Shown: positions 50,293-60,776 of the stretch, in pieces
Numbering within the stretch: the stretch's first letter is position 1
How the letters are laid out: the number at the start of each line of letters is the position of its first letter
Assembly: GCA_049322515.1 (NCBI GenBank)
Contig: JBMOQW010000010.1
Location: forward strand, 54,789-118,788
Direction of reading: 5' to 3'
Origin: Parasulfuritortus sp049322515
Lineage (GTDB): Bacteria > Pseudomonadota > Gammaproteobacteria > Burkholderiales > Thiobacillaceae
DNA: 64,000 nt
Translations under genes and position numbers: made by a program
The notes under the pieces: model-generated
Database searches by the model: none
What the model was told of the DNA's origin: nothing
The model's input: only the letters and a program-made list of their open reading frames with translations

Positions 50293-52959
50293 ATGGCCCA
50301 CCCTGACCTCGACCCTCAGGAAACCCGAGAATGGCTTGATGCGCTCGCTGCCGTCATCGAGGAAGAAGGTGCCGAACGTGCCCACTTCCTGCTCGAAAAG
50401 CTCATTGACAAGGCCCGCCGCTCCGGCGCCTACCTGCCCTACAACGCCACCACGGCCTATGTGAACAGCATCCCGGTGGCGCTTCAGGAAAAGCTCCCGG
50501 GCGACCCGGCCATGGAGCGCAAGATCCGAGCCCTGATCCGCTGGAACGCGGTGGCCTGTGTGATGCGCGCCAACGAAAAGGCCCCCGGCGTGGGCGGCCA
50601 CATCGCCAGTTTCCAGTCGTCCGCCACCCTGTACGACGTCGGCTTCAACCATTTCTTCCGTGGCCCCGAGCATCCGGGCGGCGGCGACCTGGTGTTCTTC
50701 CAGGGCCATTCCGCGCCCGGCGTCTATGCTCGCGCCTACATCGAAGGCCGCATCAGTGATGAACAGTTCGCCAATTTCCGCCAGGAATCCAGTGGCGAGG
50801 GCATTCCGTCCTATCCGCACCCCTGGCTGATGCCAGAGTTCTGGCAATTCCCCACCGTATCGATGGGGCTCGGCCCCTTGCAGGCCATCTACCAGGCCCG
50901 CTTCCTCAAATACCTGCACGATCGCGGCATCGCCGACACCTCCGACCGCAAGGTCTGGGCCTTCCTGGGCGACGGCGAAACCGACGAGCCGGAATCGCTG
51001 GGCGCCATCACCCTGGCCTCGCGCGAGAAGCTCGACAACCTGATCTTCGTGGTGAACTGCAACCTGCAGCGCCTGGACGGCCCGGTGCGCGGCAACGGCA
51101 AGATCATCCAGGAACTGGAAGCCGCCTTCCGGGGCGCCGGCTGGAATGTGCTGAAGGTGATCTGGGGCTCCTACTGGGATCCGCTCCTGGCCATGGACTC
51201 CAAGGGCCTGCTGCGCCAGCGCATGGAAGAATGCGTCGATGGTGAATACCAGAACTTCAAGGCCAAGGGCGGCGCCTACACGCGCGAATTCTTCTTCGGC
51301 AAGTATCCGGAATTGAAGGAAATGGTCGCAGCCATGTCCGACCAGGACATCTGGCGCCTGAACCGGGGCGGCCACGACCCGCACAAGGTCTATGCCGCCT
51401 ACGCGGCAGCCGTCAAGCACACCGGCCAGCCCACCGTGATCCTGGCCAAGACCGTCAAGGGCTACGGCATGGGCGCCTCCGGAGAGGCCCAGAACCCGAC
51501 CCACCAGGCCAAGAAGATGGCGCTCGACGACCTGCGTGCCTTCCGCGACCGCTTCGACATTCCCGTCTCGGACGAGGAACTGGCCAAGTTGCCGTTCTAC
51601 CGTCCTGCCGAAGACAGTGCCGAGATGAAATACCTGCGCGAACGGCGCGCCGCGCTGGGCGGCTACGTGCCGACCCGCCGGACCAAGGCCGAATCGCTGC
51701 CGGTACCCGGCCTCGATGCCCTGAACGCCATGCTGGAAGCCACCGGCGAGCGGGAAATCTCGACCACCATGGCCTTCGTGCGCATCCTCACCACCCTGCT
51801 GCGCGACAAGACCATTGGCCGCCACATCGTGCCGATCATCCCCGACGAAGCGCGTACCTTCGGCATGGAAGGCCTGTTCCGCCAGGTCGGCATCTATTCT
51901 TCGGTGGGCCAGCTCTACGAGCCGGTCGACCATGATCAGGTCATGTACTACCGCGAGGACAAGGGCGGCCAGATGCTCGAGGAAGGCATCAACGAAGCCG
52001 GCGCCTTCTCGTCCTGGCTGGCGGCGGCGACGTCGTACAGCGTCAACGGCGTGCCGATGATCCCGTTCTACATCTACTACTCGATGTTCGGCTTCCAGCG
52101 CATCGGCGACCTGGCCTGGGCCGCCGGCGACAGCCGTGCCCGGGGCTTCCTGCTCGGTGGCACTGCCGGCCGCACCACGTTGAACGGCGAAGGCCTCCAG
52201 CACGAGGACGGCCACAGCCACCTGCAGGCGGCGATGATCCCCAACTGCGTCACCTACGACCCGACCTTCCATTACGAGTTGGCCGTGATCATCCAGGACG
52301 GCCTGCGCCGCATGGTCACCGAGCAGGAAGACGTGTTCTATTACCTGACGGTGATGAACGAGAACTACAGCCACCCGGCCCTGCCCAAGGGAGCCGAAGC
52401 CGGCATCCTCAAGGGCCTGTACCGGTTGTCCGAAGCCCCCAAGGGCAAAGGCAAGAGCAAAAAGCCGCGCGTCCAGCTGCTCGGGTCCGGCACCATCCTG
52501 CGCGAAGTGATGGCCGCCGCCGAACTGCTCGAAGCCGACTGGGGTGTCGCCGCCGACGTCTGGAGCGCGACCAGCTTCAACGAACTGCGCCGCGAGGCCC
52601 AGGACGTGCATCGCTGGAACCTGCTGCACCCCGACCAGGTGCAGAAGACCAGCTATGTCGAGCAATGCCTGGACGGTACCGAAGGCCCGATCATCGCCTC
52701 GACCGACTACCTGCGCGCCTTCCCGGACCAGATCCGGCCTTACGTGCACCGTCGCTACGTGACCCTGGGCACCGACGGTTTCGGCCGCTCGGATTCACGC
52801 GAGGCGCTGCGCCGGTTCTTCGAGGTGGACCGCTATTACGTCACCCTGGCCGCCCTCAAGGCCCTGGCCGACGACGGCGTGATCCCGGCGGCCAAGGCCG
52901 CCGAGGCGATCAAGAAATACGGGCTGGACGCCGAGCGTCCGAATCCGGTGAACGTGTAA
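50293..52959 (+). CDS. aceE: Pyruvate dehydrogenase E1 component
   Basis: An 888-residue homodimeric-type E1, the thiamine-diphosphate enzyme that decarboxylates pyruvate and acetylates the E2 lipoyl group. Recognisable stretches: GGHIASFQSSATLYDVGFNH, GDGETDEPES (ThDP/Mg region), NLQRLDGPVRGNGKIIQ, and IPFYIYYSMFGFQRIGD. The length matches the proteobacterial enzyme. It is first in an aceE-aceF-lpdA operon, with 13 bp to aceF. Confidence 0.96.
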   Translation: MAHPDLDPQETREWLDALAAVIEEEGAERAHFLLEKLIDKARRSGAYLPYNATTAYVNSIPVALQEKLPGDPAMERKIRALIRWNAVACVMRANEKAPGVGGHIASFQSSATLYDVGFNHFFRGPEHPGGGDLVFFQGHSAPGVYARAYIEGRISDEQFANFRQESSGEGIPSYPHPWLMPEFWQFPTVSMGLGPLQAIYQARFLKYLHDRGIADTSDRKVWAFLGDGETDEPESLGAITLASREKLDNLIFVVNCNLQRLDGPVRGNGKIIQELEAAFRGAGWNVLKVIWGSYWDPLLAMDSKGLLRQRMEECVDGEYQNFKAKGGAYTREFFFGKYPELKEMVAAMSDQDIWRLNRGGHDPHKVYAAYAAAVKHTGQPTVILAKTVKGYGMGASGEAQNPTHQAKKMALDDLRAFRDRFDIPVSDEELAKLPFYRPAEDSAEMKYLRERRAALGGYVPTRRTKAESLPVPGLDALNAMLEATGEREISTTMAFVRILTTLLRDKTIGRHIVPIIPDEARTFGMEGLFRQVGIYSSVGQLYEPVDHDQVMYYREDKGGQMLEEGINEAGAFSSWLAAATSYSVNGVPMIPFYIYYSMFGFQRIGDLAWAAGDSRARGFLLGGTAGRTTLNGEGLQHEDGHSHLQAAMIPNCVTYDPTFHYELAVIIQDGLRRMVTEQEDVFYYLTVMNENYSHPALPKGAEAGILKGLYRLSEAPKGKGKSKKPRVQLLGSGTILREVMAAAELLEADWGVAADVWSATSFNELRREAQDVHRWNLLHPDQVQKTSYVEQCLDGTEGPIIASTDYLRAFPDQIRPYVHRRYVTLGTDGFGRSDSREALRRFFEVDRYYVTLAALKALADDGVIPAAKAAEAIKKYGLDAERPNPVNV

Positions 52960-52972
52960 GGGAGCGGAGACG

Positions 52973-54289
52973 ATGAGCATCAAGGAAGTCCGCGTCCCGG
53001 ACATCGGCAACTTCAAGGATGTCGAAATCATCGAAATGATGGTCCAGGTCGGCGACACGGTCGCTGCCGACTCCTCGCTGATGACGGTTGAATCCGACAA
53101 GGCCGCCATGGACATTCCAGCGCCCTTCGCCGGCACGGTCAAGGAACTCAAGCTGAAGGTCGGCGACAAGGTCTCGGAAGGCTCGCTGATCCTGCTCATG
53201 GACACCGCGAACGTGGCCGCCCCGGCGGCGGCCGCCCCGGTGGTGAAGTCGTTCACCCCGCCGGCCGCCACCACCGTGGCCAATGTCCCGGAACCGAGCC
53301 AGCCCGCGCCGGAAGTGCCCGCACCCAAGGCGCCCAAGAACCAGCCCGACCCGGTCGCCCATCACCCGCATTTCGATGCCAGCAAGCCAGCCCATGCCAG
53401 CCCGTCGGTGCGCCGCTTCGCCCGCGAACTGGGCGCCGACCTGGCGCGCATCAAGGGCAGCGGCCCACGCGGCCGCATTCTCAAAGAAGATGTCCAGGCC
53501 TGGATCAAGGGCGAATTGGCTAAGCCGACCGGTGAAGCCATCGGCCTGGGCATCGCGCCCGCCCCGGTGGTCGACTTCGCCCAGTTCGGCGAAGTCGAGA
53601 CGCAGCCACTGTCGCGCATCAAGAAACTGTCCGGGGTCAACCTGCACCGCAACTGGGTCACCGCGCCCCACGTCACCCAGTTCGACGAGGCCGACATCAC
53701 CGACCTGGAGGACTTCCGCAAGTCCATGCTCGACGAGGCCGCCAAACGCGGCGTCAAGCTGACCCTGCTGGCGTTCATGATGAAGGCGGTGGTCAACGCC
53801 CTGCGCACCTTTCCGCAGTTCAATGCCTCGCTGGCAGCGGACGGCGAAAGCCTGGTGCTGAAGAAATACTTCCATATCGGCTTCGCGTGCGACACTCCGG
53901 ACGGCCTGGTGGTGCCGGTGATCCGCGACGTCAACAAGAAAGATGTCATGGACATCGCCCGCGAACTGGCCGAGCTGTCCGACCTGGCCCGCGAGCGCAA
54001 GCTCAAGGTCGACCGCATGCAAGGCGGCTGCTTCAGCATCTCCAGCCTGGGCGGCATCGGCGGCACCCAATTCACGCCGATCATCAACTGCCCCGAAGTG
54101 GCCATTCTGGGTCTCTCGCGTGCCGAGATGAAACCGGTCTGGAACAAAACCAGCAAAACCTTCGAGCCACGCCTGATGCTCCCCCTGTCGCTTTCCTACG
54201 ACCACCGGGTGATCGACGGCGCCGATGGCGCCCGGTTCACCAGCCACCTGCGCCTGATGCTGTCGGACGTACGCCGGCTGTTGCTTTGA
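52973..54289 (+). CDS. aceF: Dihydrolipoamide acetyltransferase (E2) of PDH
   Basis: A 438-residue E2 that transfers the acetyl group from lipoyl to CoA. It has one lipoyl domain (about 2-75; lipoylated Lys in ESDKAAMDIP), an Ala/Pro linker, a peripheral-subunit binding domain (about 140-175, SPSVRRFARELG) and the catalytic domain with SLSYDHRVIDGA near the C-terminus. E. coli E2 has three lipoyl domains; a single one is common elsewhere. GGAG precedes the start. Confidence 0.95.
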   Translation: MSIKEVRVPDIGNFKDVEIIEMMVQVGDTVAADSSLMTVESDKAAMDIPAPFAGTVKELKLKVGDKVSEGSLILLMDTANVAAPAAAAPVVKSFTPPAATTVANVPEPSQPAPEVPAPKAPKNQPDPVAHHPHFDASKPAHASPSVRRFARELGADLARIKGSGPRGRILKEDVQAWIKGELAKPTGEAIGLGIAPAPVVDFAQFGEVETQPLSRIKKLSGVNLHRNWVTAPHVTQFDEADITDLEDFRKSMLDEAAKRGVKLTLLAFMMKAVVNALRTFPQFNASLAADGESLVLKKYFHIGFACDTPDGLVVPVIRDVNKKDVMDIARELAELSDLARERKLKVDRMQGGCFSISSLGGIGGTQFTPIINCPEVAILGLSRAEMKPVWNKTSKTFEPRLMLPLSLSYDHRVIDGADGARFTSHLRLMLSDVRRLLL

Positions 54290-54298
54290 TTGCGAGAA

Positions 54299-54365
54299 GG
54301 GGGAAGGGTCAAGGGAGAAGGGTAAAATCCTTCACTGGCCACCTTTCTCCCTTTGCCCTTCCCCC
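54299..54365. repeat. GGGGGAAGGG inverted-repeat element between aceF and lpdA
   Basis: Two 25-nt arms (54299-54323 and 54341-54365) match as inverted repeats at about 22 of 25 positions around a 17-nt loop. The purine-rich arm alternates G-runs with GAA. A closely similar sequence lies inside lpdA (54634-54707). It is a repetitive palindromic element and, as RNA, a strong stem that could alter the E2/E3 ratio. Confidence 0.8.
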
Positions 54366-54382
54366 TCCACTGAATTCCAGCC

Positions 54383-56131
54383 ATGAGCCCCCTCATCCAA
54401 ATCAACGTCCCCGACATCGGCAACTTCAAGGATGTCGCCATCATCGACATCCTGGTCCGCCCTGGCGATCGCCTCGCCCGCGACACTTCGCTGATCACCA
54501 TCGAATCGGACAAGGCGGCCATGGACATCCCCTGCCCGCAAGCCGGCGTGGTGGAGAAGCTGCTGGTCAAGGTCGGCGACAAGGTATCGGAAGGCTCGCC
54601 CATCCTGATGCTGGCCGCAGATGCGGCAGAAAAGGGGGAAGGTGAAAGGGTGAAGGGTGAAATCCCGTCGCCGCCCCCCCCTTCCCCCTTCCCCCTTCCC
54701 CCTTCCCAGGTCGGCGAAGCCGACCTGCACGCCGAAGTCCTGGTCCTCGGCGCCGGTCCCGGTGGCTACACCGCCGCCTTCCGCGCCGCCGACCTGGGCA
54801 AGCAGGTAGTGCTGGTCGAGCGCTATCCGAATCTCGGCGGCGTCTGTCTCAATGTCGGCTGCATTCCGTCCAAGGCGCTGTTGCACACCGCCAAACTGAT
54901 CACCGAAGCTGAAGAAATGGCCGCGCACGGCGTCACCTTCAGCCGGCCCGAGGTCGATCTCGACAAGCTGCGCGCCTGGAAGTCCGACGACGTGGTCGGC
55001 AAGCTGACCGGCGGCCTCGCCCAGCTGGCCAAGCAACGCAAGGTCACCGTGGTGCATGGCGTGGCGAAGTTCAGCAGTCCGAACCGCCTGGAGGTGACCC
55101 ACTCGGCGGGCAGCAAGACCATCACCTTCGATCACGCCATCATCGCGGCCGGCTCGCAGGCCATCAAGCTGCCTTTCCAGCCGGACGACGACCGGGTCAT
55201 GGACAGCACCGGCGCGCTCGCCCTGGCCGACGTGCCAGACCGCCTGCTGGTCATCGGCGGCGGCATCATCGGCCTGGAAATGGGTACGGTGTATGACGCC
55301 CTTGGCGCAAAGGTCACCGTGGTGGAACTGGGCGGCCAGCTGATCCCCGGCTGTGACGCCGATCTGGTCCGGCCCCTGCAAAAGCGCATGGAAAAGCGTT
55401 TCGAGCAAATCCTGCTCAACACCGGCGTCACCGACATGAAGGCCGAGCCGGACGGCATCCACGTCACCCTCAAGGCTGGTGAGAAAGTAGAGACGCGGGT
55501 GTTCGACCGTGTACTGGTCGCCATCGGCCGCCGCCCGAACGGCAAGGCGATCCACGCCGAAGCGGCCGGCGTGACGGTCGATGAGCGCGGCTTCATCCCG
55601 GTCGACAAGCAGATGCGCACCAATGTGCCGCACATCTTCGCCATCGGCGACATCGTCGGCCAGCCCATGCTGGCGCACAAGGCCGTGCACGAGGGCAAGG
55701 TGGCGGCGGAAGTGATCGCCGGCCACAAGGTCGAGTTCCAGGCCCTGGTCATTCCCTCGGTCGCCTACACCGACCCCGAAGTGGCCTGGGTCGGACTGAC
55801 CGAAACCGAGGCCAAGCAGAAGGGCATCGAGATCGAAAAAGGCGCCTTCCCCTGGGCCGCCAGCGGCCGCGCCCTGTCGATCGCCCGCACCGAGGGCATG
55901 ACCAAGCTGATCCTGGACAAGGAAACCAAGCGCGTCCTGGGCGCCGGCCTGGTCGGCGTGAACGCCGGCGAACTGCTGGCGGAAGCCGTGCTGGCCATCG
56001 AAATGGGCGCCACGGCCGAAGACATCGGCCTCACCGTGCATGCCCACCCCACCTTGTCGGAAACGCTCTGCTTCGCCGCCGAGATGGCGGAAGGCACCAT
56101 CACCGACCTGCTGCCACCGCGGAAACGCTGA
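54383..56131 (+). CDS. lpdA: Dihydrolipoamide dehydrogenase (E3) with N-terminal lipoyl domain
   Basis: A 582-residue E3 that reoxidises dihydrolipoamide with FAD and NAD. Residues 1-80 are a lipoyl domain (ESDKAAMDIP), as in the E3 of several proteobacterial PDH complexes. A low-complexity linker (about 83-112, KGEGERVKGE then PSPPPPSPFPLPPS) is encoded by a repeat element. The flavoprotein part has GAGPGGYTAAFRAADLG (FAD), GGVCLNVGCIPSKALL (redox disulfide), GGGIIGLEMGTVYDALG (NAD) and HAHPTLSET (catalytic His-Glu). The site before the ATG lacks a strong Shine-Dalgarno. Confidence 0.95.
   Translation: MSPLIQINVPDIGNFKDVAIIDILVRPGDRLARDTSLITIESDKAAMDIPCPQAGVVEKLLVKVGDKVSEGSPILMLAADAAEKGEGERVKGEIPSPPPPSPFPLPPSQVGEADLHAEVLVLGAGPGGYTAAFRAADLGKQVVLVERYPNLGGVCLNVGCIPSKALLHTAKLITEAEEMAAHGVTFSRPEVDLDKLRAWKSDDVVGKLTGGLAQLAKQRKVTVVHGVAKFSSPNRLEVTHSAGSKTITFDHAIIAAGSQAIKLPFQPDDDRVMDSTGALALADVPDRLLVIGGGIIGLEMGTVYDALGAKVTVVELGGQLIPGCDADLVRPLQKRMEKRFEQILLNTGVTDMKAEPDGIHVTLKAGEKVETRVFDRVLVAIGRRPNGKAIHAEAAGVTVDERGFIPVDKQMRTNVPHIFAIGDIVGQPMLAHKAVHEGKVAAEVIAGHKVEFQALVIPSVAYTDPEVAWVGLTETEAKQKGIEIEKGAFPWAASGRALSIARTEGMTKLILDKETKRVLGAGLVGVNAGELLAEAVLAIEMGATAEDIGLTVHAHPTLSETLCFAAEMAEGTITDLLPPRKR
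54634..54707. repeat. Repeat element inside lpdA, translated as linker
   Basis: Purine-rich GGGGGAAGGTGAAAGGG (from 54634) faces a pyrimidine tract of four CCCCCTT units (to 54707). The first 35 bases closely match the intergenic element at 54299. It stays in frame and encodes the charged then Pro/Ser-rich interdomain linker. Confidence 0.75.
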
Positions 56132-56158
56132 GCACGGAGGCCCTTGCACCGGGCCGCT

Positions 56159-56551
56159 TCAAGTGCGCGGCGCCAAGGACCAGCCGGTGAATTGGAGATC
56201 TCGGGTGGCGACGTGGCGTTCGAGAAAATCAACCACGGCGCGGGCGCGGCTCAACAGAAACGGGCTGTGGCCCGAGCGGTGGTGCTCGCGCATCGATAGC
56301 AATTCGTCCATCATCTGGATGTGATCGGCGACGTGATCGTCATAGAGGTGATAGCCGGTGAGCCGCATGAGCAGTTCCTCGGACATGAAGTGAACCGCGC
56401 TGTACTCGATCAATTGCTCGATGATGCCGCTCACCTGGCTGCCGGTGGCCCCGGACTCCACGGCCTTGCACAATTGGCTGACCAGGCCGTTCAAGATGGC
56501 ATGCTCTCGGTCGATGATGACACTCGGGCTTGGATGCTCCGCTTCAGCCAT
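56159..56551 (-). CDS. Bacteriohemerythrin-like protein
   Basis: A 130-residue helical protein with hemerythrin iron-ligand positions: IDREHAILN (His), AVHFMSEELLM (His and Glu), YDDHVADHIQMMDE (two His and Asp) fit an oxygen-binding diiron site. I take the ATG at 56551, which GGAG precedes at 6 nt, over upstream in-frame ATGs at 56563 and 56578. It probably binds oxygen or senses it. It is convergent with lpdA. Confidence 0.8.
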   Translation of the reverse strand: MAEAEHPSPSVIIDREHAILNGLVSQLCKAVESGATGSQVSGIIEQLIEYSAVHFMSEELLMRLTGYHLYDDHVADHIQMMDELLSMREHHRSGHSPFLLSRARAVVDFLERHVATRDLQFTGWSLAPRT

Positions 56552-56666
56552 GGTCGTCTCCATGTGGACATATGCCAAAAGTATATGGACCCCATGGGTT
56601 ACGTCACCCAGACAAATGAACCATTAACACTTAACCCATAAGTACCATCAAGCGCCACTCGCGAAC

Positions 56667-58586
<1,920 letters not shown>

Positions 58587-58647
58587 CCCAATCTTGTCGC
58601 ATCGAGGTGCTATACAGAGACTGTTCCTTATGATGGAAGGCGATGTG

Positions 58648-59625
58648 ATGGCCAATCAACTCGAACAACTGCGTTCCATGACCGCCATCGTCGCCGACAC
58701 CGGCGACCTCGACGCCATTGCCCAACACCGCCCCGAGGACGCCACCACCAACCCTTCCCTGCTGCTCAAGGCCGCCGCGACCCCGCGCTACGCACCCTTG
58801 GTCGATACCGCGGTCGCCTGGGCGATCGAGCAGAGCGGCCATCGGGCGCAGCGACTGATCGACGCCCTCGACAAGCTGGCGGTCAACGCCGGCGTGGAGA
58901 TCCTCAAGCAGATCCCCGGCCGGGTTTCGACCGAGGCCGACGCCCGCCTGTCCTTCGACACCGAGGCCACCCTGGCCAAGGCGCGACGCCTGATCCAGCT
59001 CTACGAACAGGCCGGGATCGGACGCGAGCGCGTGTTGATCAAGATCGCCTCGACCTGGGAAGGCATCCGCGCCGCCGAGCAACTGGAACGCGAAGGCATC
59101 CACTGCAACCTGACCCTGCTGTTCGGCTTCAGCCAGGCAGTCGCCTGCGCCGAGGCCGGCGTCACCTTGATCTCGCCTTTTGTCGGACGCATCCTGGACT
59201 GGAGCCTGGCCCATGGCACCCCGCCCGATGTCGCCCCCGACGATGACCCCGGGGTGCGTTCGGTGCGTGCCATCTACCGCTATTTCAAGCAGCACGGCTA
59301 CGCCACCACGGTGATGGGCGCCTCGTTCCGCAACGTTGGCGAGATCCTCGCCCTGGCCGGCTGCGATCGCCTGACCATCAGCCCGGCCCTGATGGATGCG
59401 TTGGCGTCGAGTAGCGATCCCGTGCCACGCCGCCTGTCCCCGGATCTGGAGCGACTGGCGCGGCCAGCCCAACGGCTCGGCGAAGCTGAATTCCGCTGGC
59501 AACTCAATGAAGACGCCATGGCGACCGAAAAGCTGGCCGAGGGCATCCGCAACTTCACCCTGGACCAGATCAAGCTGGAACGCACTCTCGCGGTGCGTCT
59601 GGAAGCCACCTCGGCACCGGGCTGA
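58648..59625 (+). CDS. tal: Transaldolase
   Basis: A 325-residue class I aldolase of the pentose phosphate pathway, moving a three-carbon unit between sedoheptulose-7-P and glyceraldehyde-3-P. DATTNPSLLLKA is the N-terminal signature, and RVLIKIASTWEG holds the Schiff-base Lys. The ATG at 58648, with GGAAGG 8 bp before, matches the family N-terminus (MANQLEQLRSMT); longer in-frame starts are rejected. Confidence 0.95.
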   Translation: MANQLEQLRSMTAIVADTGDLDAIAQHRPEDATTNPSLLLKAAATPRYAPLVDTAVAWAIEQSGHRAQRLIDALDKLAVNAGVEILKQIPGRVSTEADARLSFDTEATLAKARRLIQLYEQAGIGRERVLIKIASTWEGIRAAEQLEREGIHCNLTLLFGFSQAVACAEAGVTLISPFVGRILDWSLAHGTPPDVAPDDDPGVRSVRAIYRYFKQHGYATTVMGASFRNVGEILALAGCDRLTISPALMDALASSSDPVPRRLSPDLERLARPAQRLGEAEFRWQLNEDAMATEKLAEGIRNFTLDQIKLERTLAVRLEATSAPG

Positions 59626-59725
59626 ACCTGCGGCCCCCGAAGGTCCCGTTCATGGCCACGATCGGTCTGTCCTGGGCACGATGACCCCGGGTCGCTAAGG
59701 CGGGGGCGGGTTGTCGCAAATGCAC

Positions 59726-59752
59726 TACACCATCTTGGTGCATCTGTATAAT
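59726..59752 (+). promoter_or_regulatory. Promoter with NtrC-like dyad before Met-rich gene
   Basis: TACACCATCTTGGTGCA (59726-59742) differs at one position from the NtrC-type dyad TGCACCA-N3-TGGTGCA. Five bases later lies a consensus -10, TATAAT (59747-59752). The dyad covers the -35 zone, so it may bind a repressor or activator. No sigma-54 -24/-12 element is seen. The rest of the 267-bp gap is AT-rich (TTTTATATATATC) with no gene. Confidence 0.5.
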
Positions 59753-59892
59753 TGACGTGTCCAGTTTTATATATATCAAGATATTCTGATATTCTCGGGC
59801 CAGCTTTCCAGGGGAGCGATCCACCACCCGTTCCCCATGCTGATCACCGTGCAGTTTCCTCTCTCAAGTCGTTATCACAATAGGAGTGAGTC

Positions 59893-60705
59893 ATGAAAAT
59901 GAAGTTGATCGTCGCCGCCCTGTCCCTTGTCGCCTCCTCGGCCGCCTTCGCCGCCGATACCGCGCCCGCCAAGGCCACCCCGCAGACCCCGGAAGCCTGG
60001 CTGAACCGCATGACCGACATGACCCAGAACATGTCCGCCTACAAGGATCCGAAGGTGTTCGTGCCCTGGTTCAACGCCGTCACCGAGCCCGGCTTCTACG
60101 CCGCCATGGGCAACGGCATGATGGATCCCGCCGGTTGGACCCGCATGATGGGCTCCATGATGGACCCGAACGCCTACCGCAACGTCGCCGAGTTTGCTGA
60201 CCCGAACGTCTACATGAAGTGGCTGGCTGCGGGCATGGATCCCAACTTCTACACCGCCCTGCTGACCCAGATGACCGATCCGGGCAAGATGATGCGCTGG
60301 GCCATGATGCCCCTGGACCCGAAGATGTGGTCCATGATGATGAACACCCTGAACCCGAACATGTACATGAAGTGGATGTTCGCCCCCATGGATCCCAAGC
60401 TGTGGCAGATGGGCATGAACACCCTGAACCCGAACCTGTACATGAGCTGGCTGGGCGCCACCGTCGATCCGAAGAGCTATGGCTCGACCTGGAGCGGCTG
60501 GATGGCCAATCCGATGGGCGTTCCTGCCGGTGCTGTCGCCGCCCCCGCCGCGACGCCCTGGGCCGTGCCGACCGTGCCCGCCGGCACCTTCAACTTCTTC
60601 GACCCGAACGCCTGGACCAGCCTGATGGCGGCCCCCATGGCTGCGGTTCCCGGCTATGCCGCTCCGGCTGCCCCGGCTGCCGCTCCGGCCGCGCCCGCCA
60701 AGTAA
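59893..60705 (+). CDS. Exported methionine-rich DP-repeat protein
   Basis: A 270-residue protein after TAGGAG. It starts with a signal peptide (KLIVAALSLVASSAAFAA). The mature region is built of about ten units of roughly 14-20 residues centred on D/N-P-N/K-x-Y/W (MMDPNAYRN, FADPNVYMKW, LNPNMYMKW, MDPKLWQM), very rich in Met and Trp. The C-terminal 70 residues are Ala/Pro-rich with no repeats. I do not recognise a family. Metal binding or a membrane-surface role would fit the Met content, but neither is shown. It is a single-gene unit between a promoter with a dyad and a strong terminator, suggesting high or regulated expression. Confidence 0.7.
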   Translation: MKMKLIVAALSLVASSAAFAADTAPAKATPQTPEAWLNRMTDMTQNMSAYKDPKVFVPWFNAVTEPGFYAAMGNGMMDPAGWTRMMGSMMDPNAYRNVAEFADPNVYMKWLAAGMDPNFYTALLTQMTDPGKMMRWAMMPLDPKMWSMMMNTLNPNMYMKWMFAPMDPKLWQMGMNTLNPNLYMSWLGATVDPKSYGSTWSGWMANPMGVPAGAVAAPAATPWAVPTVPAGTFNFFDPNAWTSLMAAPMAAVPGYAAPAAPAAAPAAPAK

Positions 60706-60727
60706 TATTCCCTACGGGTACACAACA

Positions 60728-60755
60728 ACGGCCGCGCAAGCGGCCGTTTTTCTTT
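60728..60755 (+). terminator. Rho-independent terminator of Met-rich gene
   Basis: An 8-bp stem ACGGCCGC / GCGGCCGT with a GCAA tetraloop is followed by TTTTTCTTT. It lies 22 bp after the stop codon. On the other strand the run is poorer (TTGTTGTG), so it may also weakly end cysS. Confidence 0.9.
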
Positions 60756-60776
60756 ACAGCAGCATGGCAATGCGGT

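Noticed and set aside
56132..56158. GGCCC/GGGCC stem after lpdA as a terminator
   Set aside because: Only 5 bp with no T-run on either strand.
59753..59800. AT-rich tract as a possible replication origin
   Set aside because: No DnaA boxes or iterons around; it fits an ordinary promoter leader.
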